From NCBI GenBank assembly GCA_021823875.1, contig JAKAMD010000133.1, positions 1-8,702 on the forward strand: 8,702 nucleotides of DNA. Reading direction: 5' to 3'. The notes under the pieces were generated by a model. The model did not search any database, was not told the origin of the DNA, and worked only from the letters and a program-made list of their open reading frames with translations. Numbering within the stretch: the stretch's first letter is position 1; each line of letters starts with the position of its first letter. Made by a program: the position numbers and the translations under genes. Positions 1 through 6,083 of the stretch are shown here, one piece after another. The DNA comes from Pseudomonadota bacterium (GTDB taxonomy: Bacteria > Pseudomonadota > Alphaproteobacteria > Rhizobiales > Xanthobacteraceae).

Positions 1-385
1 GCAATGCCGCGGTCATATAGCCGTGGCGGGCGTAGCGGGCGCCGATCCAATAGCCGATGGCGCCGGCCTGGGCGACCCCGCGCCGTATGTTGGCGACGGT
101 GAGCCCACCGACCAGCGCGTTATCGGCGGTGCGGAAAATCAGCAAGGCATAAGCGAGATCATTGCGCTGATCCTCGGCATACCGCTTGATGCGACGCCGA
201 AAGGACGTGCGTGTGAGGTCGTCAGCCGGCCAAGTCGGCTCCCAGGGCGTGAGGAAGGCGCGGCTCTCTTCGCGCAAGGCCGCCCAGGCCGGGTAATCGC
301 CAATCTGCGGCAGGCGCATGACGACGCCCCCGCCGGTGATAACGGGCAGGTTGTCATTGAAACTGGCGGTGCGGAAAAACGCCAT
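1..385 (-). CDS. GNAT family N-acetyltransferase, RimJ-like (N-terminal part, runs off the left edge)
   Basis: Reading leftward from an ATG at 385-383 gives about 128 codons with no stop before the window edge. The protein starts MAFFRTASFNDNLPVITGGG. It continues with features of the RimJ/RimL-type acetyltransferases: a strand-forming RLPQIGDYPAWAALREESR, then FLTPWEPTWP, GGLTVANIRRGVAQA and IGYWIGARYARHGYMTAA. The last stretch is the beta4/alpha3 region that holds the acetyl-CoA pyrophosphate loop; ARHGYM takes the place of the usual Q/RxxGxG/A loop. The family transfers acetyl groups from acetyl-CoA to protein N termini (for example ribosomal proteins) or to small amines; the substrate here is unknown. 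The gene starts 31 bases after the M16 peptidase stop and is probably its operon partner. The ribosome-binding site is weak and no better in-frame start lies upstream. The C-terminal part is outside the window. Family assignment is firm, substrate unassigned. Confidence 0.85.
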   Translation of the reverse strand, partial: MAFFRTASFNDNLPVITGGGVVMRLPQIGDYPAWAALREESRAFLTPWEPTWPADDLTRTSFRRRIKRYAEDQRNDLAYALLIFRTADNALVGGLTVANIRRGVAQAGAIGYWIGARYARHGYMTAAL

Positions 386-416
386 GGACGATGCGAGCCG
401 TTGCGCTTCGATGAGA

Positions 417-1688
417 TCAGGCTGCCCGGCGCACCAGACTCTCCGCGATTGCCGCGGTGCTTTCAAGGCCATTGCCGGGGCCGAGTGCGGCGATCGCCAG
501 GCGGCCGCGCTGGATCACCGCGCGGCCGGCGGCGCGCGCGCTGTCGACACTCACCGCGTCGATCTTGGCGACGATCTCCTCGAGCGGAATGGGCCGGCCA
601 TAGGCCAGCATCTGACGCGCCAACTGGCCGATGCGCGCCTCCGAACTTTCCAGCGCCATCAGGGCGCCAACCCGCATCTGCGCCTTGGCGCGAGCGACTT
701 CCGCATCGCTGATGGTCTCGGTGGCGCCGGCGATCTCGTCGACAATCACCTGCATGAGCTCGGGTGCATCGGCCTGGTCGGTGCCGGCATAGAGCGCGAA
801 CAAACCGGTGTCGGCATAGGGCATATGGAAGGTATGGATGGCGTAGCAGAGCCCGCGCTTCTCGCGCACTTCCTGGAATAGCCGGGAGGACATGCCGCCA
901 CCGAGCACATTGGTGAAGACCTGCAGGCTATAGAGCTGATCGTCGGCGACCGGCACGCCTTCGAGCGCAAATGCGATATGCACCTGCTCGAGATCGCGCT
1001 GCTCGACCCGGGTGCCGCCGCCGAACTTTGCCCGTTCTGGCACCGCGGCCGCCGGGCCGGCGAAACAGGCAAAGCGCTTTTCGGCCTCGGCGACGATTTG
1101 TTCATGCTCGACCGCACCGGCGGCGGCCACCAGCATGTCGGGCCCGCGATAGTTGCGCGCGAGATAGCTGCGCAGACGCGCCGGCGTGAACGAGCGCACC
1201 GTCTCCGGCGTGCCGAGGATGCAGCGCCCGACCGCCTGCTTGGGGAAGGCAAGCTCCTGCAAGCGGTCGAAGATCAGGTCGTCCGGAGTGTCCTCGACGG
1301 CCCCGATTTCCTGCACGATCACGTTCTGCTCGCGCTTGAGCTCGTTGGCGTCGAAGGCTGGCTCGCTCAGGATGTCGGACAGCACGTCGAGCGCCAGCGG
1401 CACGTTCTCTTGCAGCACGCGGGCGAAATAGGCGGTGCTCTCCACGCTGGTGGCGGCATTGAGATCGCCCCCGACCGCCTCGATCTCCTCGGCGATCTGC
1501 CGCGCATTGCGCCGGCTCGTGCCCTTGAACGCCATGTGCTCCAGCAGATGCGAAATGCCGTGCTCGTCGGCGTTCTCGTCCCGACTGCCGGAGCCGACCC
1601 AGACACCGAGCGCGGCGGTCTTCAAATGCGGCATCTGATCGGTCACCACCGACAGGCCGGAGGAAAGCCGGGTTACTCGCACGGTCAT
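417..1688 (-). CDS. M16 family zinc metallopeptidase, mitochondrial-processing-peptidase (beta subunit)-like
   Basis: The 423-residue protein is the usual length for a single-unit M16B (pitrilysin-clan) peptidase. The inverted zinc motif HxxEH is HLLEH at residues 47-51, and the third zinc ligand is E127 in the REQNVIVQEI segment, exactly 76 residues after H51 as the family requires, so the enzyme should be active. The glycine-rich substrate-binding loop GGGMSSRLFQEVREKRGLCY lies at 263-282 in the second half-domain. No signal peptide or membrane segment is visible, so it is probably cytosolic. The family degrades or trims peptides in a closed chamber; bacterial members close to MPP have few defined substrates. 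Its ATG overlaps the thrC stop (ATGA), and a strong AAGGAG lies 7 bases upstream, so it is likely translated in coupling with thrC. The link with threonine synthesis or with oxidase genes is positional only. Confidence 0.93.
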   Translation of the reverse strand: MTVRVTRLSSGLSVVTDQMPHLKTAALGVWVGSGSRDENADEHGISHLLEHMAFKGTSRRNARQIAEEIEAVGGDLNAATSVESTAYFARVLQENVPLALDVLSDILSEPAFDANELKREQNVIVQEIGAVEDTPDDLIFDRLQELAFPKQAVGRCILGTPETVRSFTPARLRSYLARNYRGPDMLVAAAGAVEHEQIVAEAEKRFACFAGPAAAVPERAKFGGGTRVEQRDLEQVHIAFALEGVPVADDQLYSLQVFTNVLGGGMSSRLFQEVREKRGLCYAIHTFHMPYADTGLFALYAGTDQADAPELMQVIVDEIAGATETISDAEVARAKAQMRVGALMALESSEARIGQLARQMLAYGRPIPLEEIVAKIDAVSVDSARAAGRAVIQRGRLAIAALGPGNGLESTAAIAESLVRRAA

Positions 1689-3100
1689 GCCGCCGCTCCT
1701 TCCCGCGCCGCACGCGAAGCCTGCGCCACGAACCGCTCAACCGCCCCCTGCTCCGCCGGCAATACCGTAACACGTTCCGGACGCGCGTGCAGATCGGACA
1801 GCCAGCCGGGCAGGTTCGGCATGACGCCGCACGCCGCCTTGACCGCATCGGGAAACTTCGCCGGATGCGCGGTCGACAGCACCACCATGGGGACCGCCGG
1901 ATCGCGCGTCTCCTTCTCGGCAACCGCCAAGGCCACCGCGGTATGCGGATCGGCGCAGTAACCGGCCTCGCGCATCCAGGCGCGCATGGTGGCGGCGCAT
2001 TCCTGCTCGTCGGCGCGCTCGGCGGAAAACAGCGATCGCAAGCCCGCGAGCGCATGAGCGGACACCGTGAAATGACGCGATTGCGCCAGCGAACCCATCA
2101 GCGCGCTGACCTGATGGGCGTTACGGTCGTAGGCCTCGAACAGAAGCCGCTCGAAATTGGACGAGACCTGGATGTCCATCGAGGGCGAGGCGGTTGCGAT
2201 CACATCGCGCAGCACATAATCGCCAGTCGCGAAGGTGCGCGCCAGGATATCGTTGACATTGGTGGCGACCACCAGCCGGTCGACCGGCAGGCCCATGCGG
2301 GTGGCGACATAGCCGGCATAGACGTCGCCGAAATTGCCGGTCGGCACCGTGAAGGCGACCTTACGATGCGGCGCGCCGAGCGCCACCGCGGCGGTGAAGT
2401 AATAGACCGCCTGCGCCACGATGCGCGCCCAGTTGATCGAATTGACGCCGGACAGGCGCACGCGGTCGCGGAAGGCGTGGTGATTGAACATGGCCTTCAC
2501 CAGCGCCTGGCAGTCGTCGAACGTGCCTTCGATCGCAACCGCATGAACGTTGGCGTCGGTCGCGGTCGTCATCATCCGTTGCTGCACTTCGGAGACGCGG
2601 CCTTGCGGGAACAGCGCCACCAGATCGACCTGGTCGCGGCCGCGGAAAGCTTCGACCGCGGCGCCGCCGGTGTCGCCGGAGGTGGCGACCACGATGGTGG
2701 TGCGCTCGCCGCGCGCTTTCAGCGCATGATCCATCAGCCGCGCCACCAGCTGCATGGCGAGATCCTTGAAGGCAAGCGTCGGCCCGTGGAACAGCTCGAG
2801 CACGAACAGGCTTGGGCCGAGCTGGATCAACGGCGTCACCGCCGGATGGCGGAACGTGCCATAGGCCTCCTGCGCCATGCGGGAGAGATCGGCCTCGCCG
2901 ATGCTCTCGCCGACGAAGGGGCGCAGCACTTCGACCGCCACCTCGGCATAGGGCCGTCCGGCAAAACCGGCGATCGCGGCGGCATCCAGCCCCGGCCAAG
3001 ATTCCGGCACGTAGAGGCCGCCGTCGCGGGCGAGGCCTGCGAGCATCACGTCGACGAAATCGAGCGGGGCGACCTCGCCCCGGGTTGAGATATAACGCAT
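1685..3100 (-). CDS. thrC: threonine synthase
   Basis: Threonine synthase converts O-phospho-L-homoserine and water to L-threonine and phosphate, the last step of threonine synthesis, in the cytosol with pyridoxal phosphate (PLP). The 471-residue length fits the proteobacterial form. It opens with MRYISTRG, the family's typical N terminus. The PLP-binding lysine is K112 in LFHGPTLAFKD. The phosphate- and substrate-binding loop SGDTGGAA starts at 141, NSINWARI lies around 220-227, and the PTGNFGD loop around 253-259 grips the cofactor phosphate. These are all hallmarks of fold-type II threonine synthases. The start at 3100 gives this canonical N terminus, but only a poor Shine-Dalgarno sequence precedes it; the 20 bases before it are AT-rich and may hold a promoter. 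The stop overlaps the start of the M16 peptidase gene by ATGA. Nothing looks truncated or missing. Confidence 0.97.
   Translation of the reverse strand: MRYISTRGEVAPLDFVDVMLAGLARDGGLYVPESWPGLDAAAIAGFAGRPYAEVAVEVLRPFVGESIGEADLSRMAQEAYGTFRHPAVTPLIQLGPSLFVLELFHGPTLAFKDLAMQLVARLMDHALKARGERTTIVVATSGDTGGAAVEAFRGRDQVDLVALFPQGRVSEVQQRMMTTATDANVHAVAIEGTFDDCQALVKAMFNHHAFRDRVRLSGVNSINWARIVAQAVYYFTAAVALGAPHRKVAFTVPTGNFGDVYAGYVATRMGLPVDRLVVATNVNDILARTFATGDYVLRDVIATASPSMDIQVSSNFERLLFEAYDRNAHQVSALMGSLAQSRHFTVSAHALAGLRSLFSAERADEQECAATMRAWMREAGYCADPHTAVALAVAEKETRDPAVPMVVLSTAHPAKFPDAVKAACGVMPNLPGWLSDLHARPERVTVLPAEQGAVERFVAQASRAAREGAAA
1696..1701 (-). promoter_or_regulatory. strong ribosome-binding site for the M16 peptidase gene
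   Basis: AAGGAG lies seven bases before the ATG at 1688, inside the last codons of thrC. With the ATGA overlap, this fixes the M16 start and indicates translation-coupled or independent re-initiation at high efficiency. Confidence 0.7.
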
Positions 3101-3120
3101 TGAATAATCTATAATTTCCG
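3101..3120 (-). promoter_or_regulatory. AT-rich patch before thrC, possible -10 element
   Basis: On the minus strand the bases just before the thrC ATG contain TATAGA (3113-3108), seven bases from the A of the start codon. This is a conspicuous AT-rich island in a GC-rich window. If TATAGA is a -10 element, transcription would begin at or next to the ATG, giving a leaderless or near-leaderless thrC message, which would fit the poor Shine-Dalgarno sequence there. I find no convincing TTGACA-like -35 box at 16-18 bases. This is inference from composition and spacing only. Confidence 0.25.
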
Positions 3121-3170
3121 CTACGGCCCCCGTGGCCGGCAGGGCACACTAGCCGTCGTTGCAGGCTGGC

Positions 3171-3920
3171 TCAAGCGCGCTGCCGGTGGCGGGCGAGCCA
3201 GCGGGCGTAGATGAAAGCCAGCGCCAGCGCGCAGCCGAACCAAGTCAGCGCATATTGCATGTGATTGTCGGGCAGGCTGACCACCATGCGGCCGGGCTTG
3301 GGCCAGCCGCCGGGCGGTACCGGCTGCTCCTGATCGACATAGAACGGCGCGTCATCCTTCCAATGCTTGGCCGCGACGATCGCCTTGAGGTCGCGCGCGT
3401 ACCAGACGCCGGCCTTCAGATCAGGGGCCGGCGTGAAGGAGCCGCTTTGCTCCGGCCAGCGCATGATGCCGACAATACTGACGACGCCATGCGGCGCGCC
3501 TTGCGGACGGCTTGCCGGCTCCTTGCGGTCGGTTGGCACAAAACCGCGATCGACGATGACGACATTGCCGTCGGCCAGCCGCGCCGGCGCAAACACCCAA
3601 TAGCCGGGGCCCTTGACGTCAGGCCGCAGCGCCGAGCCGGCGGAATAGACCAGCGCCTCCTGACCGGGCAGGAATTCGGCGGCAAAAGTCACGCGGCGAA
3701 ACTCGTGGCTGTCCGGCTTGAGCTTAGACCATTGCGCGCGCGGCGGCAGAGCGACCGGTTTCTTGGCGAGCTCCGCGTTCAACGTCGCGATCAGGTTATG
3801 CTTCCAGACCCGGCGCTCGAGCTGCCAGATGCCGAGCCCGATCAGGATGGCGAGGCCGATGGCGGTCAGGGCGGTCGGCGTGACGATGCTGCCACGCGGC
3901 TCGGCAGGCGACGCGTTCAA
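3171..3920 (-). CDS. SURF1 family cytochrome c oxidase assembly protein
   Basis: SURF1 (Shy1 in yeast) helps insert heme a into subunit I of cytochrome aa3 oxidase in the membrane. The call rests on the two-helix architecture. An N-terminal membrane segment (about residues 14-31) runs straight into the signature GIWQLERRVWK (30-40). A periplasmic domain follows with VDRGFVP. The C-terminal segment carries the family motif DNHMQYALTWF (218-228), then a second membrane helix and a basic tail. I choose the TTG at 3920-3918: it overlaps the DUF983 stop as TTGA, has GGGG six bases upstream, and gives 249 residues, a usual length. An in-frame ATG at 4040 would add 40 residues of low-complexity sequence that merely reads DUF983 codons in another frame, so I reject it. 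Neighbours ctaD, ctaB, ctaG and ctaE support the role. Confidence 0.93.
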   Translation of the reverse strand: MNASPAEPRGSIVTPTALTAIGLAILIGLGIWQLERRVWKHNLIATLNAELAKKPVALPPRAQWSKLKPDSHEFRRVTFAAEFLPGQEALVYSAGSALRPDVKGPGYWVFAPARLADGNVVIVDRGFVPTDRKEPASRPQGAPHGVVSIVGIMRWPEQSGSFTPAPDLKAGVWYARDLKAIVAAKHWKDDAPFYVDQEQPVPPGGWPKPGRMVVSLPDNHMQYALTWFGCALALAFIYARWLARHRQRA

Positions 3921-4303
3921 TTCTCGCCCCGACGTTCGAGCCGGCCTTCGCGCGCCTTGTGGTGATACTGCAGGGCGATCAGCAGTCCCTTGATCGGCCG
4001 CAACGGCCCCAAAGTCAGGATCAGCGCCAAGGGCAGCCACAGCACCGCATGCACCCAGTAAGGCGGCTGGTAGGCGAATTCAGTGGCCAGCGCAGCGAAC
4101 ACCACGATGAAGCCGCCGATCAGGATCACGAACACCGCCGGCCCGTCGCCGGCATCGGCGAAGCCGTAGTCGAGGCCGCATTTCTCGCAACTCGGCCGCA
4201 GGTCGAGAAAACCGTGGAACAGGTGGCCCTCGCCGCAGCGCGGACAACGTCCCAGCAAGCCCCGTCCAATCGGCAAGTCGCCCGTCGGCGCATGATCGGT
4301 CAT
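3917..4303 (-). CDS. DUF983 family zinc-ribbon membrane protein
   Basis: The 128-residue protein starts MTDHAPTGDLPIGRGLLGR and has two CxxC knuckles, CPRC at 20-23 and CEKC at 39-42. They should form a small zinc ribbon. After it come GLDYGFADAGDGPAVFVI and two hydrophobic segments (about 56-75 and 82-100), then a basic tail. This is the DUF983 pattern: an N-terminal zinc ribbon on the cytoplasmic side and two membrane helices. Its function is unknown. Its place between ctaE and SURF1 suggests a role in oxidase assembly or metal/heme handling, which is inference. The ATG at 4303 is preceded by GAGGA at 4315-4311 with good spacing. The reading frame stays open upstream to 4690 but there it only overlaps ctaE out of frame. 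The stop overlaps the SURF1 TTG. Confidence 0.92.
   Translation of the reverse strand: MTDHAPTGDLPIGRGLLGRCPRCGEGHLFHGFLDLRPSCEKCGLDYGFADAGDGPAVFVILIGGFIVVFAALATEFAYQPPYWVHAVLWLPLALILTLGPLRPIKGLLIALQYHHKAREGRLERRGEN
3927..3930 (-). promoter_or_regulatory. GGGG ribosome-binding site for the SURF1 TTG start
   Basis: GGGG is followed by six bases (CGAGAA) and then TTG at 3920. It lies inside the last codons of the DUF983 gene. Together with the TTGA stop/start overlap it decides the SURF1 start in favour of TTG over the distant upstream ATG at 4040. Confidence 0.5.
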
Positions 4304-4315
4304 CGTCACTTCCTC

Positions 4316-4347
4316 AAAGCAAAAGGGCGGCGTCGCCGCCGCCCCTT
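4316..4347 (-). terminator. terminator-like hairpin between ctaE and the DUF983 gene
   Basis: On the minus strand a perfect 8-bp stem GGGCGGCG / CGCCGCCC (arms 4344-4337 and 4332-4325) closes a GCGA loop, a GNRA tetraloop. The stem can be extended by one G-U and two A-U pairs. It is followed by TTTTGCTTT (4324-4316). The hairpin begins 18 bases after the ctaE stop, as expected for a factor-independent terminator, yet the DUF983 Shine-Dalgarno follows at once. It may be a partial terminator or a 3'-end stabiliser that lowers expression of DUF983 and SURF1 relative to the oxidase subunits. The structure is seen; its effect is inferred. Confidence 0.6.
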
Positions 4348-4365
4348 GGTTGAAGTCCGTCGCCC

Positions 4366-5211
4366 TCATTCGGGATGCGGCAGGCCGGCGCCCCAAACAT
4401 ATATGCAGGCGAACAGGAACAGCCAGACCACGTCGACGAAGTGCCAGTACCAGGCGGCGAATTCGAAGCCGAGATGCTGGGTGGGCGTGAAATGCCCCTT
4501 GAGCGTACGTACCAGGCACACGATCAGGAAGATCGAGCCGATGATCACATGCGCGCCGTGGAAGCCGGTCGCCATGAAGAACGTGGCGCCGTAGATGTTG
4601 CCGGAATAGTGGAAGGCGGCATGCGAATATTCGAAGGCCTGCACGCAGGTGAAGGTGAGGCCGAGGCAGATGGTGAGGATCAGGCCCCACTTCAGGCCCT
4701 GCCGGTCATTCTCCAGCAACGCGTGATGCGCCCAGGTCACCGTGGTGCCGGAGGTGAGCAGGATCAGCGTGTTCAAGAGCGGAAGGTGCCAGGGATCGAA
4801 GGTCTCGATGCCCTTGGGCGGCCAGACGCCGCCGGTGAAAGCGACGCGCCCGAGTTCCTGGGCCGCGTCGGGGAACAGCGCGGTGTTGAAATAGGCCCAG
4901 AACCAAGCAACGAAGAACATCACCTCGGAGGCGATGAACAGGATCATGCCGTAGCGGTGGGAGATCTGCACCACCCGGCTGTGGAAGCCGCCGTGCTCGG
5001 CTTCGTTGATCACGTCGCGCCACCAGCCGATGAAGGTGTAAAGCACGCCGGCCACGCCGAGGCCGAACACCAGCGGGGCCGCGGTGAACAGGTGGTGCAT
5101 CCAGCTGATGGCGCCCACCGCCGTGATGAAGGCGGAAATGGAGCCGACGGCCGGCCACGGGCTCGGGTCGACCAGGTGATAGTCGTGATGCTTGGCGTGG
5201 GCGTCAGCCAT
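4366..5211 (-). CDS. ctaE: cytochrome c oxidase (aa3-type) subunit III
   Basis: Subunit III of the aa3 oxidase carries no redox metal; it binds lipids, stabilises subunit I and helps proton uptake through the D channel. From the ATG at 5211 the 281-residue protein begins MADAHAKHHDYHLVDPSPWP, matching the short N terminus of Paracoccus subunit III. Seven hydrophobic segments are visible. The conserved carboxylate is E96 in LFIASEVMFFVAWFWAY, the DCCD-reactive glutamate of the family. Upstream of it lies the typical DVINEAEHGGFHSRVVQISH segment, and the C terminus HFVDVVWLFLFACIYVWG is also canonical. GGAG lies nine bases before this ATG. A GTG at 5259 with AGGGG seven bases upstream would add 16 residues (TPAAAPEKT...) not expected from the family; it remains possible. 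The gene follows ctaG and is followed by a terminator-like hairpin. Confidence 0.95.
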   Translation of the reverse strand: MADAHAKHHDYHLVDPSPWPAVGSISAFITAVGAISWMHHLFTAAPLVFGLGVAGVLYTFIGWWRDVINEAEHGGFHSRVVQISHRYGMILFIASEVMFFVAWFWAYFNTALFPDAAQELGRVAFTGGVWPPKGIETFDPWHLPLLNTLILLTSGTTVTWAHHALLENDRQGLKWGLILTICLGLTFTCVQAFEYSHAAFHYSGNIYGATFFMATGFHGAHVIIGSIFLIVCLVRTLKGHFTPTQHLGFEFAAWYWHFVDVVWLFLFACIYVWGAGLPHPE

Positions 5212-5272
5212 CTTTGTCGTCTCCGTTCCAGTCTTTTCGGGCGCCGCCGCCGGCGTCACCCGTCATCCCCTG

Positions 5273-5875
5273 TTATAGCTTATTGATCGTTCCACGCGGC
5301 GCTTCCGCCACCGGCTGCGGATCGGGCTGCCGGTAGAAGGTGTAGCTCAGCGTGATGGTATTGAGATCGTCCTGGTCGCTGTCCTTCATGATGGCGGGGT
5401 CGACATAGAACACCACCGTCATCTCGCGCGTCTCGCCCGGCTGCATCGTCTGCTGGGTGAAACAGAAACAGTTGATCTTGGTGAAATAGGCGCCGACCGT
5501 CGGCGGCGAAACATTGTAGGACGCCTGCGCCGTGACCACGCGCGCGGCCTGGTTGATCACCTTGTAATGGACGGTCGCAACCTCGCCGACGCGCACATTG
5601 ATCTCGTTCTGCTCCGGCACGAAGTTCCAGGGCAAACCGGGCGCCACGTTGGAATCGAAGCGGATGGCGATCGTGCGCGACAGCGCATGGTCGGGCGCCG
5701 CTTTCGCAACCTGGGTGGTGCCGCCATAGCCGGTGGTGCGGCAGAACCAGCTATAGAACGGCACCGCGGCGAAAGACGCCCCGACCATCAGCGCCACCAC
5801 GGCGCCGCAAATGGCGGCGACCAGCACATCGCGCTTGAGCGGCCGGTTGTCGTGGGGTTGCGCGGGCGCGGTCAT
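5273..5875 (-). CDS. ctaG: cytochrome c oxidase assembly protein CtaG (Cox11 family)
   Basis: CtaG/Cox11 is a membrane-anchored copper chaperone that delivers copper to the CuB site of subunit I. The 200-residue protein has a cytoplasmic N terminus, one membrane helix (about 17-38) and a periplasmic beta-rich domain. Seen motifs are PFYSWFCRTTGYGGTTQ with C45, and the copper-binding INCFCFTQQ with C136 and C138, followed by the conserved MQPGETREMTVVFYVDP. The three cysteines needed for copper transfer in the family are all present. The length is typical. The start lies 10 bases after the CoxF-like stop and the ctaE start lies about 60 bases downstream, so it sits within the operon. No anomaly is visible. 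Confidence 0.97.
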   Translation of the reverse strand: MTAPAQPHDNRPLKRDVLVAAICGAVVALMVGASFAAVPFYSWFCRTTGYGGTTQVAKAAPDHALSRTIAIRFDSNVAPGLPWNFVPEQNEINVRVGEVATVHYKVINQAARVVTAQASYNVSPPTVGAYFTKINCFCFTQQTMQPGETREMTVVFYVDPAIMKDSDQDDLNTITLSYTFYRQPDPQPVAEAPRGTINKL

Positions 5876-5885
5876 GACTGAGTGC

Positions 5886-6053
5886 TCAGAACGGACGGAC
5901 CAGCATGCCCGGCCCCTTCACCAGCGTGATGACGTAGAACAGGACGACCAGTGCGGCGAGCGCCAAGGCAATCGCGATCGAGCGCGAGCGCCGGGCGCGC
6001 TTCTGCGCCTCGGTCAGCACGATGCCATTTTCGTCTCGGCTTTGCTCGTTCAT
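5886..6053 (-). CDS. small single-helix CoxF-like protein of the cox operon
   Basis: Between ctaB and ctaG an ATG at 6053-6051 opens a 55-codon frame ending in TGA at 5888-5886. The peptide begins MNEQSRDENGIVLTEAQKRA, has a run of arginines at about 19-24, one hydrophobic helix (about 26-45, IAIALALAALVVLFYVITLV) and a short tail KGPGMLVRPF. The positive-inside rule puts the N terminus in the cytoplasm. It fits a small gene often found at this place in rhizobial aa3 operons and, as I recall, annotated as CoxF or hypothetical; its function is not established. It starts 30 bases after ctaB and ends 10 bases before ctaG, leaving almost no other room in the gap, which supports it as real. A part in assembly, or as a small subunit, is inference. 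Confidence 0.85.
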   Translation of the reverse strand: MNEQSRDENGIVLTEAQKRARRSRSIAIALALAALVVLFYVITLVKGPGMLVRPF

Positions 6054-6083
6054 CGCGATGTCCAAGGCCTGCCCTCGCGGATG

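Noticed and set aside
978..1961. 327-codon plus-strand open frame opposite the M16 peptidase and the end of thrC
   Set aside because: Crosses two real genes on the other strand and shows no family features; GC-driven absence of stops.
1787..3088. 433-codon plus-strand open frame opposite thrC
   Set aside because: Lies wholly within thrC, whose motifs are all intact; the antisense product has low-complexity composition and no recognisable domain.
3124..3138. CGGCC/GGCCG hairpin between the SURF1 gene and thrC, considered as a terminator
   Set aside because: Only a 5-bp stem with no T-tract on either strand after it; expected by chance in GC-rich sequence.
4375..5286. 303-codon plus-strand open frame opposite ctaE
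   Set aside because: Antisense shadow of a clear subunit III gene; the product is highly charged with no motif.
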